From Coprinopsis marcescibilis (taxonomy: Eukaryota > Basidiomycota > Agaricomycetes > Agaricales > Psathyrellaceae): 64,000 bases of DNA. Positions 22,601 through 34,582 of the stretch are shown here, piece by piece. The DNA is taken from positions 62,001-126,000 of the forward strand of contig ML210183.1 in NCBI GenBank assembly GCA_004369085.1, written 5' to 3'. Each line of letters begins with the position of its first letter. The first letter of the stretch is position 1. Below the pieces are notes generated by a model. The model did not search any database. It was given only the letters and a program-made list of their open reading frames with translations, and was not told where the DNA came from. Position numbers and translations under genes: made by a program.

Positions 22601-25600
22601 GCCAGCGAGTTGAAGATAACAGATGTTCACGTGAATGCACGCAAAGACAAGCTGGAACTCGACCAGTTTGCGTCCAACCTCCCCACTAGCATGTCGCAAA
22701 CTTCTCTCCGCCAAAAGGATCCCCACCAAATCCGAAGATTTGTCGTCTCCGCTGACTTGGGAGAGATCAACCTCGCAGTATTCCCCCCGTTGACATCATT
22801 TATACAAGTTATTTTGCGTGCGCAGAAGCGTTATTTCCCCCAACGTCGCCAAGCAGAACCGGTTCTGGAAGCGCCTTCCATCCAAACGCATAAAGTCATC
22901 AACATCGTATGCCTGGCCTCTTTGCGACGACTCCGAATCCGTGCGGCAGCCGAGAATCTCGTATTTGAACTTGGTCTGGTCGGACTCCAAATGTCCAATG
23001 CTGCTCTAATCTTGCCCTTCACCGTCGAATCTTCCACCAATCACGCGGTACTGTTCGATGAGATTTATCTCCAGGCTAGATCCCCTTCGGACCCAGACAA
23101 GGAGAGGCAACAAGATATCTTGGCGGCATTTTCACTCCAACGCGGCAAAGGGGATTACTCCTTCAAAGAGAGCGAGTCATTCCCCGCCTTCTCACATCGC
23201 GTGGTCTACTCCGTAGATCTAATACGCGTGGACGTACCCCGGAGTGCCCTACGTCTTTATCGCTTTGCAGAGGAATGGCAGGCCGACTACTTGCCAGGAA
23301 TAGAAAGCACAATCAAAGCCATGCTTTCTGAGATTCAGAAAAGCCCAGAAACGAAACCTACACAAGACAAACAACACTCCAAGGCAAGCTCCAGCTTCCA
23401 TGTCAGCGGTTCCCTAAACCGCATCGGAGTAATATTGCAAGTCATGCACGGAACTTGGTTAACATTGGATTTGGAGAAAATTGTGGGCTATGTCAAATCC
23501 CCCGCCAATGTTTCGGCGCCACCTACCTATACCTTTGGCTTGCAACTTGGGGCTATCAACTTGAACGTTTCCTCGGGAACACTCCAGGATTCCGCGTCCA
23601 CGGCATCAAGAGTCCGGCTGTCGCTTCCCCCAATGTCTGTAGCCGGAAACTACGACGGACAGTCTGTCCACACACTTGCATTGGTCGAATTCGTGGAGCT
23701 CAAAGTCAAACCTTCCCATTGGGATACGCTTCTCGCAGTGCAACAAAAGTTCGGCCAAGACTTTAACGATTTCTTTACTCTCGTGCAAGAAACAAGACAC
23801 CGTCGCCCTGCACCTCAGCCAAAGAAGACGCCTCAACGGTCCGTGCAATATGGAGCGTTCGTCAAGATGAAGGGATTTCGTATCGGTCTCGAAGGGTTGT
23901 CATCTACTCTATATCTCGAGTGCGCAGATATTCGCGGTGGAGTGAACAACGCCAGTGGTTTGTCTTGGGAAATTGCACTCACAGGTCTAGCACTTTCGTT
24001 AGCGCCGAGAGCTTTGTCTGGGCTTCCTTACAACCGCAGGCAACGCTCAGCATTTGTCTCCGTGGATTTCAAGGTCACAGGAAGCGACAATAACTCGACA
24101 GAAACAATAGTCAAGACACTCGACCTTTCGGTCACCAAGATCCACGCTGTCATGCAAGCGAGTTCCATCGGAGAAATAGGGGACTTTGTCGATCATCTCC
24201 AGGTAAACGGTTTCTTTCCGCCTTATTGACCATCCTGATTGTTTGAAAATACTAGGCGGAAATGCTTGACCGTCAAGAGCAGCGGGCGATCGAGTTACAG
24301 GCGTTCAAGGAAAAGACTCAAACTATTCTTAAAACCTTTGATGTCAAGGTTGGAGACGTCCCGTTGGAGGAAACCACAAGCTGGTTGGAAGACTACGTTG
24401 TCAATGTTTCTGTCCAAAATATCGGCGTCGCATTCCCCCTGATGCACGATCACGAATTCGATGTTGGGCGGATTTCGCGCGAATCTGCCCCCATCAAGGC
24501 CTTCTTATTCACTATTCGTTCAATCTCTTTCAAAACCAATCGAGGAGAAACTGGGGATGCGTTCATGCAAAAGCTATGTTTACAGTTCGTCCCACGGTCA
24601 GTTCCCTGATGCTCTCCCGATGAAAGTAGCTGATCAATGTCATGGTAAACGTTGCTCTTAGGTTCCGCCAATCTTCTCCGGAAGATTTCAGCTCGGATAG
24701 ACATCATGCACGAAATTGTCTGGTTTACCCTGAAATGAAGGCACAACTTCGATCTTCCACCACCGCATCCGCCCGTAAAATTTGGATCAATGCCGTCGTC
24801 GATGGTTTCATCCTTGATTTGGACTCAACCATTCCCGACTACGTCTTCTCTTTGATCGACGTTTATCGAAAGGGAAGAGAAAGGGTGGAGAGGTTGTCGG
24901 GCACAATTCCAAAGACACCATCGACAGTAACGGCCACACCCAAGCCCTATGACAAGCACTATACTGATATCCCGACATCCAACATCTTCGCCTCTCTCCG
25001 GTTCTCCAGTGGGAAGGTCAGAGCATACAGTGGCTCTGCGATTCGACAGTTCAGAAGCCGCACATTATCTTTGTCGACAGCGTCACAAGATCTTACCGAC
25101 GAGCAAGTGCTGGACTTGGGAGCCGAGGTTTTCAATCTGCCGACCGTATCGGTATGGGCAGAATATCGTGCCACCCCAGCATCACATAAACTGTCCAGCG
25201 ACAGAGATGCCGAGCACCAAGAACCTTCCCTGTTGATGTTCAAAAGTACAGTCCACTCCTCCCAGAATGTCCTACGTCCAAAGTTACTGCCATTCTTGAC
25301 GGAAGTCATCAATCGTGTGGAAACCCGGATGCGTAGGATCAGTTCCATTTCTCCACAGCCTTCGGGCCCCGAAACCCCCACGCTATTAGAGAACCCCTCC
25401 TTCTCGAAGCCGGCGGCCTCAGACGCCATGTCTCGCCTACAACTCAGCTTCAGCCTTCGGATCGATCGGTCCAGATTGGAGCTGACCTGTCAACCGGACG
25501 TCAATGTGGTTGCAGCTTTAAACTGGGAGAGTGGAGGGTTCATGTTCAATGTGTCTCCTGGTGCGCGACAGATTACTCTTTCCGGTGCCGTAGGAGGGCT

Positions 25601-27778
25601 GGCGATTGGGCTCAAGCACGGGTTTCTAAGTGAAGAATGCGTTAATCTCGACGCGCGGAATCTTACCTTTTCGATTGCTTTCAACAAAACGGAGGACGGC
25701 TTTGGGAGAACCTTCAACACTGTTTCGGCGGTGTTGGACACCGAATTCCTCGGAGGCGTCAAGTTTTCGCGTTTGCAAGATATTCTCTGCTTCAAGGCCG
25801 TGTGGTTGGACCGTATCCCCGTCTGGAATGCCTATTCGCCAACGGATGTCAAAAACTCTTCGAAGCCTATGGTCATTCCTTCCTCGCCACAGATTAACGC
25901 GGGCCAGGACATCTCGACGGTCATCCTCGTTCGCATACGCCATATCAAACTTTCCGTCGACTTAGGACAGTCCATCTCCGTCACTGTTCTCGACTTGAAG
26001 AACGCAGTACTTCGCTCAAAGTTGACGGACACAGTCCAAGAGCTCTCTGTATCCGTCGAGGACGTCTTAATATCGGCCAGTGGAAACCTCTCTGGGTTAA
26101 TCCACGTGGATGATTGTATGTTCCGAACCACTCGTCGCTCAGAAAGATATCTTTTGCGGAACGAAGAAGAGACACAAGCCTTGGTGTTGAAGATGACCAG
26201 TGGACCGCTCATCGCCATCTTGGAATCGGACCACCAACGGTTGTTGCACTATAGGTACTGTCTCTCCCATAGTTCTCTTGGGGTGATTTGCTTACATTTT
26301 TTGACAGAGCGGAGCCCCTAGAAGTTGAAATCTTTGACGATTGGGCCGCGACGACAGAGTTTGAGGAGGAGCGACAGTTACGGTTGTCGTTCGTCGTAGG
26401 CTGCCCAGAAGTTGTGATGGTGGCCACGATCGGCACTATTCCAAAGATAATGGGCTACATCAACAAATTTGAAGGGAACTTGGAAGCGCAGAGGCAAGGA
26501 GCCAGTCGAGAATCAAAGACATACTACTCTACCCGAATTCCCAAACCCGACAACCCATTGTCAGCCGTCGCTGAAGCAATGCTCCATTCGGCTCGAAGTC
26601 GGTTCAGAGGGTTGGACTCGGGCCTTGGGTATATCATACAGCAACATATGAGCCTTCGGTTGGACTTTTTGCGCCTGGTGGTGTTCCCACGATCAATGAA
26701 CGATGTCGAAATCGCACAATTCGTGGGCCGGAACGTCGGTGCCCAGTTCGATCGAATAGTCGGATCGGACGCCAATGGATCCAAGCGAGACCTCCGACTC
26801 TCCTTCAGCTCGATGACCATCTCCAAACACTCGCAAAACCATCCAACGCTGCTGTCTCCTGCCCCCCTCGAAAACTTTGATGCGCGGGGATGGCTCGAGC
26901 AAATCATCGCAGATTCAGCGGAAGCAACTATCATTGGTTTACCTGCAATGGATATGCACATGGTCAGCGAAGAAACGGTCGAAGAAGGGTCCCGTATGCT
27001 GCCATATGACTTCAAGAGCCAGTTCATCCGGCAAGAAGGAATGAAAGCATACGAAGACATCTTTATAACGCTCAACATGTCGCTCTACGCCTGGCTGACG
27101 CTTCTGAGGAAAAACCTCGCGCGGGAGATGGACCAGGTGAGAGCGACGGAAGACTTTCGATCGAATGTCGCGACTTTGGTCACGAGTGGACCAGCTGCTG
27201 CTGCTGCTGCAGGAACGAGCGGAGCTGGGAGGAAAAGGGTGCCGGAGCCGCTTGATCTCTCGGCAGACGAGGTAATTTCGCCGGTTGGTGCCTCAAAAGC
27301 GCCAGGGCTAGGTCCGAGTATGTTCTCGGGCTCTATATCCGCCCCCTCGACCGCGAGGCTCCCTTCGATCGACAACGCTTCTCGTGCGAGCACCATGCAG
27401 GCACCAAGCTCTGCCCGAGAGGGTCCAGTCAAGTTCCCAGCCTCTACAGCCCGAGAAGGAACACAAGAAATGTCTCCCACCTCCACCGGGGCCGCACTGT
27501 CCAACCAACGGCCGGCGATCGTCTACAGGCCTCAGGAGCGACACATCGAGCGACTCACGATGCGGCAGCTTGGGGAAGCCACTCCGGACGTCATGCACCC
27601 GTTCTTCATGAAAAAGGCAGGGTTCAACCTTGAAGATTCCTTGCCGCAATATGTGCACGAGTTTGCAACAATCCCGCTCGAGGAGATCATGGACGTCTTG
27701 CTCAAGATCTACAGCCAGCAGCTGTTGAAGGAGAGGAGCGACCCACCGAGTGCGCGATCAGAGTCTCCGGATCTTTGA
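16657..27778 (+). CDS. CSF1: Csf1/BLTP1 bridge-like lipid transfer protein
   Basis: The predicted 3332-aa protein is the fungal Csf1 (BLTP1/Tweek) orthologue, an ER-anchored rod with a hydrophobic groove that moves phospholipids at contact sites. Residues about 5-25 form the single membrane anchor. Then come Csf1 landmarks: VLFKDFRYHSSNQTIKIVKG, LQWRYWIR, CRIQVSLEGFEWFMYNR and LREDNALLIFRGLDLRSE. The C-terminus is Ala/Ser/Pro-rich with a short polyalanine run (near 27192), then ends in conserved helices. Exon ends: 16657-16813, 16866-17036, 17093-17260, 17317-17555, 17606-17742, 17799-18236, 18284-18443, 18493-18714, 18770-19043, 19098-19369, 19424-19597, 19654-19858, 19908-20234, 20294-20677, 20733-20949, 21002-21135, 21186-21310, 21363-21569, 21620-24202, 24256-24596, 24662-26254, 26308-27778. 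All phases agree across 22 exons, and the sum is 9999 nt. Confidence 0.92.
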
Positions 27779-28070
27779 ACTAGCATTATTTATTCGATTT
27801 TATTATTGTCGTGTTGCTATGGACTAATACAGGGAGTTGGTTAGATGATATCTCTAAACGTGATTGCAAAAAGGGAGACAGTTAGAACGACTGGCAGAAG
27901 CCAAAAGAATCGAATGGGCATAATTAACCGGATATTTGAGTAAAAAACAAAAAGGAAGACGCAAGTGTGATGCGCAACAAAGCTACACTAACATTACACT
28001 ATTTACTACTTGATTCGAAAGCGAAAAGAAATCTAAAAAAAACGATAAAGCAAAAGCAAGCTCTCGGGTC

Positions 28071-31000
28071 TCAGACTCCGAATGAGCCATTACGAGGTGC
28101 TCCGTCCGAAAACGCTTGATATGCGGCGAGCCGATGTGCGTTTTGAGGGTAGGCGGTCAAGATGGACGGCCGACCAATCGAGCCCTGCGGATTCTCCCAG
28201 CCATCACGTCCAAAGTTCCCCCCACTTGCCGAAAAAGGGCTAAACGCGGGACCACTGCTACTCGAATACTTCCACAAATCTTCGCTAGAGGTCGGCGGGT
28301 ATTCAAGTCCATGCGATTGGAATCCAGGATGGCTGGAGCTAGAATATCGGTACCGAGCGTCCATGCTTTCAAGTTCAGGCAGACGAGGGTGTCCATCATG
28401 CGGTCGATGAAGCAAAGGGAGGAGCGCATTGTTCTTCTGGTTCTCATCCTGGCGCGCATCCCCAAATCGATCTTGCAGCGTCGAAGGCGAACGGGACGGG
28501 GGCACAGCCGGTGCATGCGGAGACAGGACCATGGTATGAGTGGCGGACCCTCTCCTCCCAAAATTCACATCCTGGCTCGGACGATGGGACGGGACCTGAA
28601 CGCTACTGCTCCCGCTCGGTTCCCGCCGTAAAGCACCCGACGTGAATTGGGATTGCGATTCGGGGGGATAAGCGCCCTGGGGGACAGGCCTCAGATGAAT
28701 CTCATCCCCAGACGCAGCGCGCGAAATCGGATAGCTCTGCTGGGGAACAAGCCCATGTCCAATCTGCCCACTCCTCGTCCTCGCCAACCCACGCGCGACA
28801 GGTCCCACACATTCCGCACACCGACATCCATTACCAGGAGAGTGCGCCGTCGGATGCTCCCGTCCTTGTGCTTTAGGGAGAGAGTGTGGGTAGGGAACAG
28901 TCGGGAGCTGGATACTCGACTCTTGCGGCTCATCAAAATCCTCGTCCGCAAAGGTATGCATCTGCGGGTAATGCTCCTGCAAGAACCGATTCACGTCCAC
29001 CCCTGGCTGCTGGACACCCTCCATCTGCTGATGGTGGTGCACACTTATCGGCGACCCCGACCCAAGCCCTGACGTCGTCGACGCATGCCGCGAGTACCCC
29101 ATATCCCGCGCCCACTGCGAGGTCGGGATGGTAGGCAGATCGATGCACGGCTTGACATCCGGCTGCGAGTGCTTCCGATGCAACCTCTTCTCCTGCTCCA
29201 TCTGCTGTTCCCTCTGTCGCTGCCGCCTCATATCCTGAAAGGACATGTGCTTCACAATACCAACCCGGTGCGGTTGGGAATGCGACAAATGTCCGACCGC
29301 ATCCTCACGCAGATCATGTTCACTCGGCATGCTCTCCCTCAACCGCGGTCTACCAAACACTGGTCAATCAACCACACACATCCCAAAGAAACGCATAACA
29401 CTCACAACATGCTCTGCGCAAATTCCCACCTGCCCTTCATCCACTCGAGCGCTTCCACCAAGATCTTGAGATCCAGAACCAGTTCGTCCATCTTGAGCTT
29501 GAGGGACAGCAACAACGCATCCGTCGTCGCTTCTTCTTCCGGAACTCCGAGTCCGCCCTCGGTTCCGGCGTCTTCTCCAGTTTCCATGGAACGTTCCTTG
29601 TCAGGGTTTATGACCACCCCAGCATGCTTCACTTTGATGAGCACCCGTTGCTGTGCTTTCAAATCCCACAGGGCGAGGATCAGCGTTCCCGCGCATGTAA
29701 ATGCGGCATTGATATAGCTCTGGGCGTGGACGCATTCGATCGCGCGCCGGTGGAGCTGTACCTCGATTATCCGTGTACACGCGCGGCAGGCAGAGATGCA
29801 GATTGCGAGTGCGGGGAAAGGCAGTGGGGGCGGGGGCGAGCTCTCTCGTTGGCCGGGTTGGAGGGAGGTAGGGAGCATGGGCGGAGCTGGAATAAATGGC
29901 CGATAAATGAGCATCGTAGTCAGGTGGTACGTCTCATACAGCGCAGCCGACTGTGCGAAGAAAATCGGTTCCATGTTTGCAGACTCTGACCAAACTACTG
30001 TTCTCGGACGCGATCAGCGAAAGAGATCTACCGAGGTAAATACACCAAAAAAAACTCACGGTGCGGAGGCATGTCGTTCAACCATTCTTTCATTGCCGTG
30101 TTCAGCTGCGAGACTACTTCCACGCGCCAGTCTCCCTGGATGAAGCCGCGAAAGACCTTGGACTTGTCGATCGCATACTAGACCAGTGTTTCAGATTGCA
30201 TCAATTGCGTAAAACAATGTGATGCAGACTTACCACGGATCTGCTGGTAAACGCAACGATCTGCGTCAGCTTTAAGAAATGGACAAATGAAGATACGAGA
30301 GACGGAGTTCCCGCAGGCTGTTTCCAAGCGCTAGGCCCAGTCCAATAATCGTCGTCGACTTCAAGTGGAAACGGTAGATCAAAGCTATCCAATAGTCAAC
30401 CACCGCCAATTGCTAGGAAAGACAGCACCACCCACTCTTCTTCGCTGATTCCGACGGATCGACCGAGGGCAGAACCTCCCAACCGATCGAAAGCGACCAG
30501 ATGCCAAAAGGCTCGCTTCCAAAGCTCGTCTTCAGCATTAGGTTCGCTACTGTATATGCTCTTTCGGTGTGCGCCAACATCCTGAGCTTTCCGGAGTCCC
30601 ACCGACACTGCGAGCCAGGCGATCGGCGCATGCTGTGTCCCTCGAAGGAACATTCCCATCAGCTACAAGCATCATGAGCATCAGGATTTCCAGAAAATCC
30701 CCACCCAAACCTTACCGTAAAGCTTTGAATCTCAAACAGGTTAGCCGGATAGATGAGCCCGCGAGCGTTCTGGTGAATGTCTGTATGCCAGCCTGTTAAT
30801 ACCGATCCGAATTCGAAAGAGATGGATTACCTGCTCCGGCCTCAAAGTACTTCCAGCCAGCATCTGTCCAATCTCTAGGTCCCGTCCCGCTCTTTCCACC
30901 CATCGAACTCCGCCACGAAAGCCCGTCCGTCGGAAGCGAATCGTTATCCAACACTCTCTCGTCCTCGCACCACCGACTCGCGACCGCAAAAACCCCAAAG

Positions 31001-32349
31001 CAAAGACAAATAAACCAGATATTGCGCTCATACACGCGCTCATTCCACTGACGCTCAAACGTTTGCTGATGCAGCAACGGAAAGAAATTGTTCGAGTGGA
31101 CAAAGTAGAGCTTGATAAGCGTTCGACAGAGATCTGGAGGCGGGAATCGAGCGATATACCCGGGGATCGCGTCCATGCTTTTCGGCGAGGAGGCGTCGCT
31201 GAGCGCTTGAAACTTGGCCTCCCACTGAGCGATAAAAATCAGAAGCGATTCGATAGCACAGATAGGGCTCTCACAGGAGGTGTCTGCCAATACATTGCGC
31301 GGCGTGACTGAGATAGCTTGGTGTTGTCCGGTCCTTCGACTTTGACCTTGAGATCCTTCCCAGTGTCTTCGTCTTTGACACCGGTATCCATTCCCATTGC
31401 CTCTTGGAGGTGGAGATGCTTTAACATCCTCGTTGTCTCGACCAGACCGGCCGTGCTGCTCCGGCCGTGGAACAGGATTCGATTGTCCGGTGCTTGCGGA
31501 GTTTCTGCCATGCCCAAACCGAGCCTGCTGCGTCCCGCCTGGGAGCTGGCGAGGAGATAGTTTGAATCCTCGTCCGAATCCTCGTCCGAATACTCGTACT
31601 CTGAACCTGAAGTGGACGCATAGGGCGAGGCAGGGTTAGTCCTGATGGCGGTGGACGAGCCAGAGCCGCTGGAGACGGTATAGTCCGAGCCCGCTCTCGA
31701 TTTCTGCTTTTTGAGGCGGGTTTTGAAGAGGAGATGTGTTGTGCGGGAGGAGGACTTTTGGGTGAACGGGATCACGAGCGGGGGAAGCGGAGAGGCGGCA
31801 GGCGCGGAAGAGAGGGGTGAGCCGAGCGGACTGTGCGAACGCGACGCGGCAGGACGTGGCTTGTTCTGGCGCAACGCCCAACGGTCCTGGCTCTTCCAGG
31901 AATCGCGCAGAACAGGAGCCCCCAGTTCATCTGAGAAATCGGTATGGGGACGTATCTGCTCTGATAATTAGTTATGAAACGAAAAAGCTAGGACAGAGCG
32001 CAAACCTGTGCGAGAAGGTTCTCGAGCTCCTCGACTCTGTCCTCCAGGCCTGTAACATAGCTGGAGAGGGATGTCAGGTGCTGATGATGATGCAACCTAG
32101 AGAACGCACGCCTTTGGAGGACCACGAGGCTTGCTTGCCTCCCTGTTCGAGATGAGCATATGTTCTAAACTGGCTGAAATATGCGTACAGGTAAGTGCAG
32201 GGCTTCTTTGTCTGGATGCAGTTGGAACAGGTGCTATTCAGCGACCAAGGCCCGTCGCAGCGAGTCTTCTTCCTCCTGCAAGCATCACAAGCACGATCAG
32301 TCTTGCGTTTCTTGAGGATGGGAATCTGGCGGGTGACGGGCGATAGCAT
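28071..32349 (-). CDS. Zn2Cys6 transcription factor with fungal_trans domain
   Basis: The predicted protein has 1255 aa. The binuclear zinc cluster is at residues 21-51 (CDACRRKKTRC, then CSNCIQTKKPC), followed by the linker EASKPRGPPKA and a coiled-coil dimerisation helix (GLEDRVEELENLLAQ). A Ser/Asp-rich spacer leads to the fungal-specific middle homology domain: LIKLYFVHSNNFFPLLHQQT, KAQDVGAHRKS, ELWKRAFWHLVAFDR and PLEVDDDYW. The last 430 residues are Gln/His/Pro/Ser-rich, probably activation or regulatory sequence. Exons: 32189-32349, 32110-32142, 32006-32060, 31275-31955, 30831-31224, 30716-30792, 30436-30662, 30234-30384, 30060-30177, 29406-29997, 28071-29349. It is divergent from SDHAF4 over 218 bp. 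Targets cannot be inferred; no pathway genes lie beside it. Confidence 0.9.
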
Positions 32350-32567
32350 TCAGCAGATGGGAAGAGAAAGAGAAATTCACGGACGCAGATGCCACAACGA
32401 GACGCAACGCCGGGCAAAGGACATATCCAGGGGCAAGCATGCGGATTATGTAAACAGGCGCTCGCTTGTCAAACCAAACCAACCCGGCACAAAACAAACC
32501 ACCCAAAACACATGTCTGTCCGCTGCGTCATATACTCGGCAATTCTCTGAACCACCACCACTCAACC

Positions 32568-32870
32568 ATGACTCTTCTCCGTTCTCTGCTGCTGCTGCGC
32601 CCCAGGCATGTCCGTTCGTTCGTCGATATCAACCGTCCCCGTCCTCCTCCGCTCAACCCCGCCGACCAGCGCGAATTCGAGGATCTGCAGCGCAAGTCCA
32701 GCACCACACAGGGCTCGCACCCCGACACCCCAACGCCAGTCCAGCCAGAATTCGAGGGCACCGTAAATCCAAGCACCGGCGAACGCGGCGGTCCAAAGCG
32801 TGAACCCGTCGGGAAATGGGTCCAAGATGGTGGCGATTGGAGTTTCAAGGGTCGCGTATCCGACTTTTGA
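32568..32870 (+). CDS. SDHAF4: Succinate dehydrogenase assembly factor 4
   Basis: The 100-aa intronless protein has an N-terminal presequence rich in Leu and Arg (MTLLRSLLLLRPRHVRSF) for mitochondrial import. It ends with the SDHAF4/Sdh8 signature: FEGTVNPSTGERGGPKREP, then GDWSFKGRVSDF at the very C-terminus. This factor binds flavinylated Sdh1 in the matrix and chaperones it into complex II. Length fits the family. It is convergent with SmD3. Confidence 0.92.
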   Translation: MTLLRSLLLLRPRHVRSFVDINRPRPPPLNPADQREFEDLQRKSSTTQGSHPDTPTPVQPEFEGTVNPSTGERGGPKREPVGKWVQDGGDWSFKGRVSDF

Positions 32871-33152
32871 CTCAGCTTGCCGGAAAGAGCGCCCATCCAT
32901 GTGCCTCTTCGATGGTACCTAGGTCCTACAATGTTCGAACCCCTCCCGGCCCGTTCAATCGTCATCTACCCTGACTACAATCCGCCCCAAAAAGTACAAC
33001 AGTATGACATATTGAATGCTTTACCAGAACCCACGATAGTCGCTCAGTGGGCATGGCAAATTCCGTCACTAGACCTGATAGCAATATAACAATCTGTTTC
33101 TGGCTAATATGACATGGGGAAAAACAAAATCTGTTCACAAGTATACATTCAA

Positions 33153-34119
33153 TCATCGGCGAATTCCCCGAGGAGCTGGCGCCACACCGCGTCCTCTCCG
33201 TGCTACATTCACCATCATCAAGAAAAACGCACAGCCAGTCAGTTTGCTTTCCTTTAAAAATAGAGATGAGAAACGAGTAGATACCGTTGGCTGTTGCACA
33301 AATAAATTGAGTCAGTCAGCGATTCATTCATCACATGCAAGAAGACGCGACGTACCTCTCATAATCGTAGCACGTCCACGCGCTGTACCAATACCCCTAC
33401 CCCTCATAGCATTCGGACCCACCCGCTTGAACCTAAACCAAACCCAGAATTAAGCACAACATCCAAAAGCACGCAAGATCCCGCCATACGCCCCAAGCGC
33501 CAACGACTCGGACGCCACCCCATAGGAAGCGAAGAAAGACAGATCAAAAAAGGACAGCAACGTACATGGGCGCATTCTGCAGCATATCAGGCACGATGAA
33601 GAACCGAATCATACTCCCCCGAATGTACACCTGATCCAACTGAGAGACTCGCCCGTCGCGACCGGTCACCGTAATATCCTTCAACGAGATGTTCAGATTA
33701 TCTTCGGCTGGAGGAGATCCATGCACGTTGTCGGCGATTCGAGTGGCGGATAGGAGGAGGGAGATCCATGCAGTGGGATGGATAACCCATTCATGTCGTC
33801 GTCGTCGGTGCATCCGCACGATTCAACCGCACACCAACACAGTCATCCACCAACCCCGACAAGGAGCGTCGTCCGACGATCAACATCAACATCCATATCC
33901 ATAATCGCCATAGCATAGCACATAATTCAAGCAAAAGCAAAAAGCACAATAAATCAAAACACTCCAATCAGCTCTTTGCTCCCAACAAGCCCAGACATCC
34001 AACGACATACCTTCCGCCAGCTTTCCACGGTAAAGCTGCCCAGTCTTCAGTTCAACAGTGATAACATGTCCAAGCGATTCATGCAAAAGCTTGACTGGAA
34101 CTCCAAGTCCTGATGACAT
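33153..34119 (-). CDS. SMD3: Small nuclear ribonucleoprotein Sm D3
   Basis: The predicted 127-aa core spliceosomal Sm protein has Sm1 ([19 protein letters not shown], then YRGKLAEAEDN) and Sm2 ([19 protein letters not shown]), followed by a GRG-rich tail, a likely arginine methylation target. Exons: 34011-34119, 33566-33707, 33356-33432, 33285-33290 and 33153-33202. The fourth is only 6 nt (CCAACG), flanked by GTACGT...CAACAG and GTATCT...TGTAG introns. Skipping it keeps the frame and removes two residues (RANARR becomes RARR). The first intron is 303 nt, long for this genome. Confidence 0.9.
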
Positions 34120-34582
34120 TTTTCACGGCGAGAGTGTCGAGTTTCGTGTGGTTGCTGTGAGCGTTTTGAAACGACGTAGTGAGGAGAGACCAAGTCGTAG
34201 TCGTCGTGTTGGTAAAAGCCGAAACTTCAAATCAACTAATGCAAGCCCAACGCAAAAGTCGCGGCTTCAAACTTGTTGTGGAGGTCCGACTGTGAGAATC
34301 ACCTGCCTTTCTCGGCTTTCATCATTGGCAGTACTCCACGAATGCAAGAAACATGAAAGCGAATGAATATACAAGTGCACGAAAAAGTCTGTTGGACGAC
34401 AATAGATCCAAAACGAATACACTAAGAGCATTAATAAAAAAACAGGATTGTATGTAGTTTGTAGCGAGCAAAAGCAGAATAAAAGCGACTGTCAAGGATA
34501 CAACATGATCCATCCATCCAGCGGTGCACAGCAAGAGAGCACATCCTCGTCATTTCATAGTCATCAATCAAATCCAACACAT
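34120..34582. other. SmD3 promoter and CLC 3' region
   Basis: AT-rich spacer between two minus-strand genes, containing A-rich runs near 34432-34445. I see no gene. Confidence 0.4.

Noticed and set aside
26524..27078. 184-codon minus-strand frame inside CSF1
   Set aside because: Antisense to a long conserved CSF1 exon; composition follows from it.
29085..29717. 210-codon plus-strand frame
   Set aside because: Antisense to the transcription factor and crosses one of its introns.
31558..31600. Tandem TCCTCGTCCGAA units considered as a mobile-element or array signal
   Set aside because: It encodes an Asp/Ser/Glu repeat (DSDEDSDED) in the transcription factor spacer; ordinary low complexity.
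32528..32965. 145-codon minus-strand frame (and 112 codons at 32562-32900) with hydrophobic stretches
   Set aside because: Antisense to SDHAF4, whose C-terminal signature on the plus strand is decisive.
28071..34119. Idea that the Zn2Cys6 factor heads a biosynthetic gene cluster
   Set aside because: Neighbours are SDHAF4, SmD3, CLC and CSF1, none of which are biosynthetic or co-functional.
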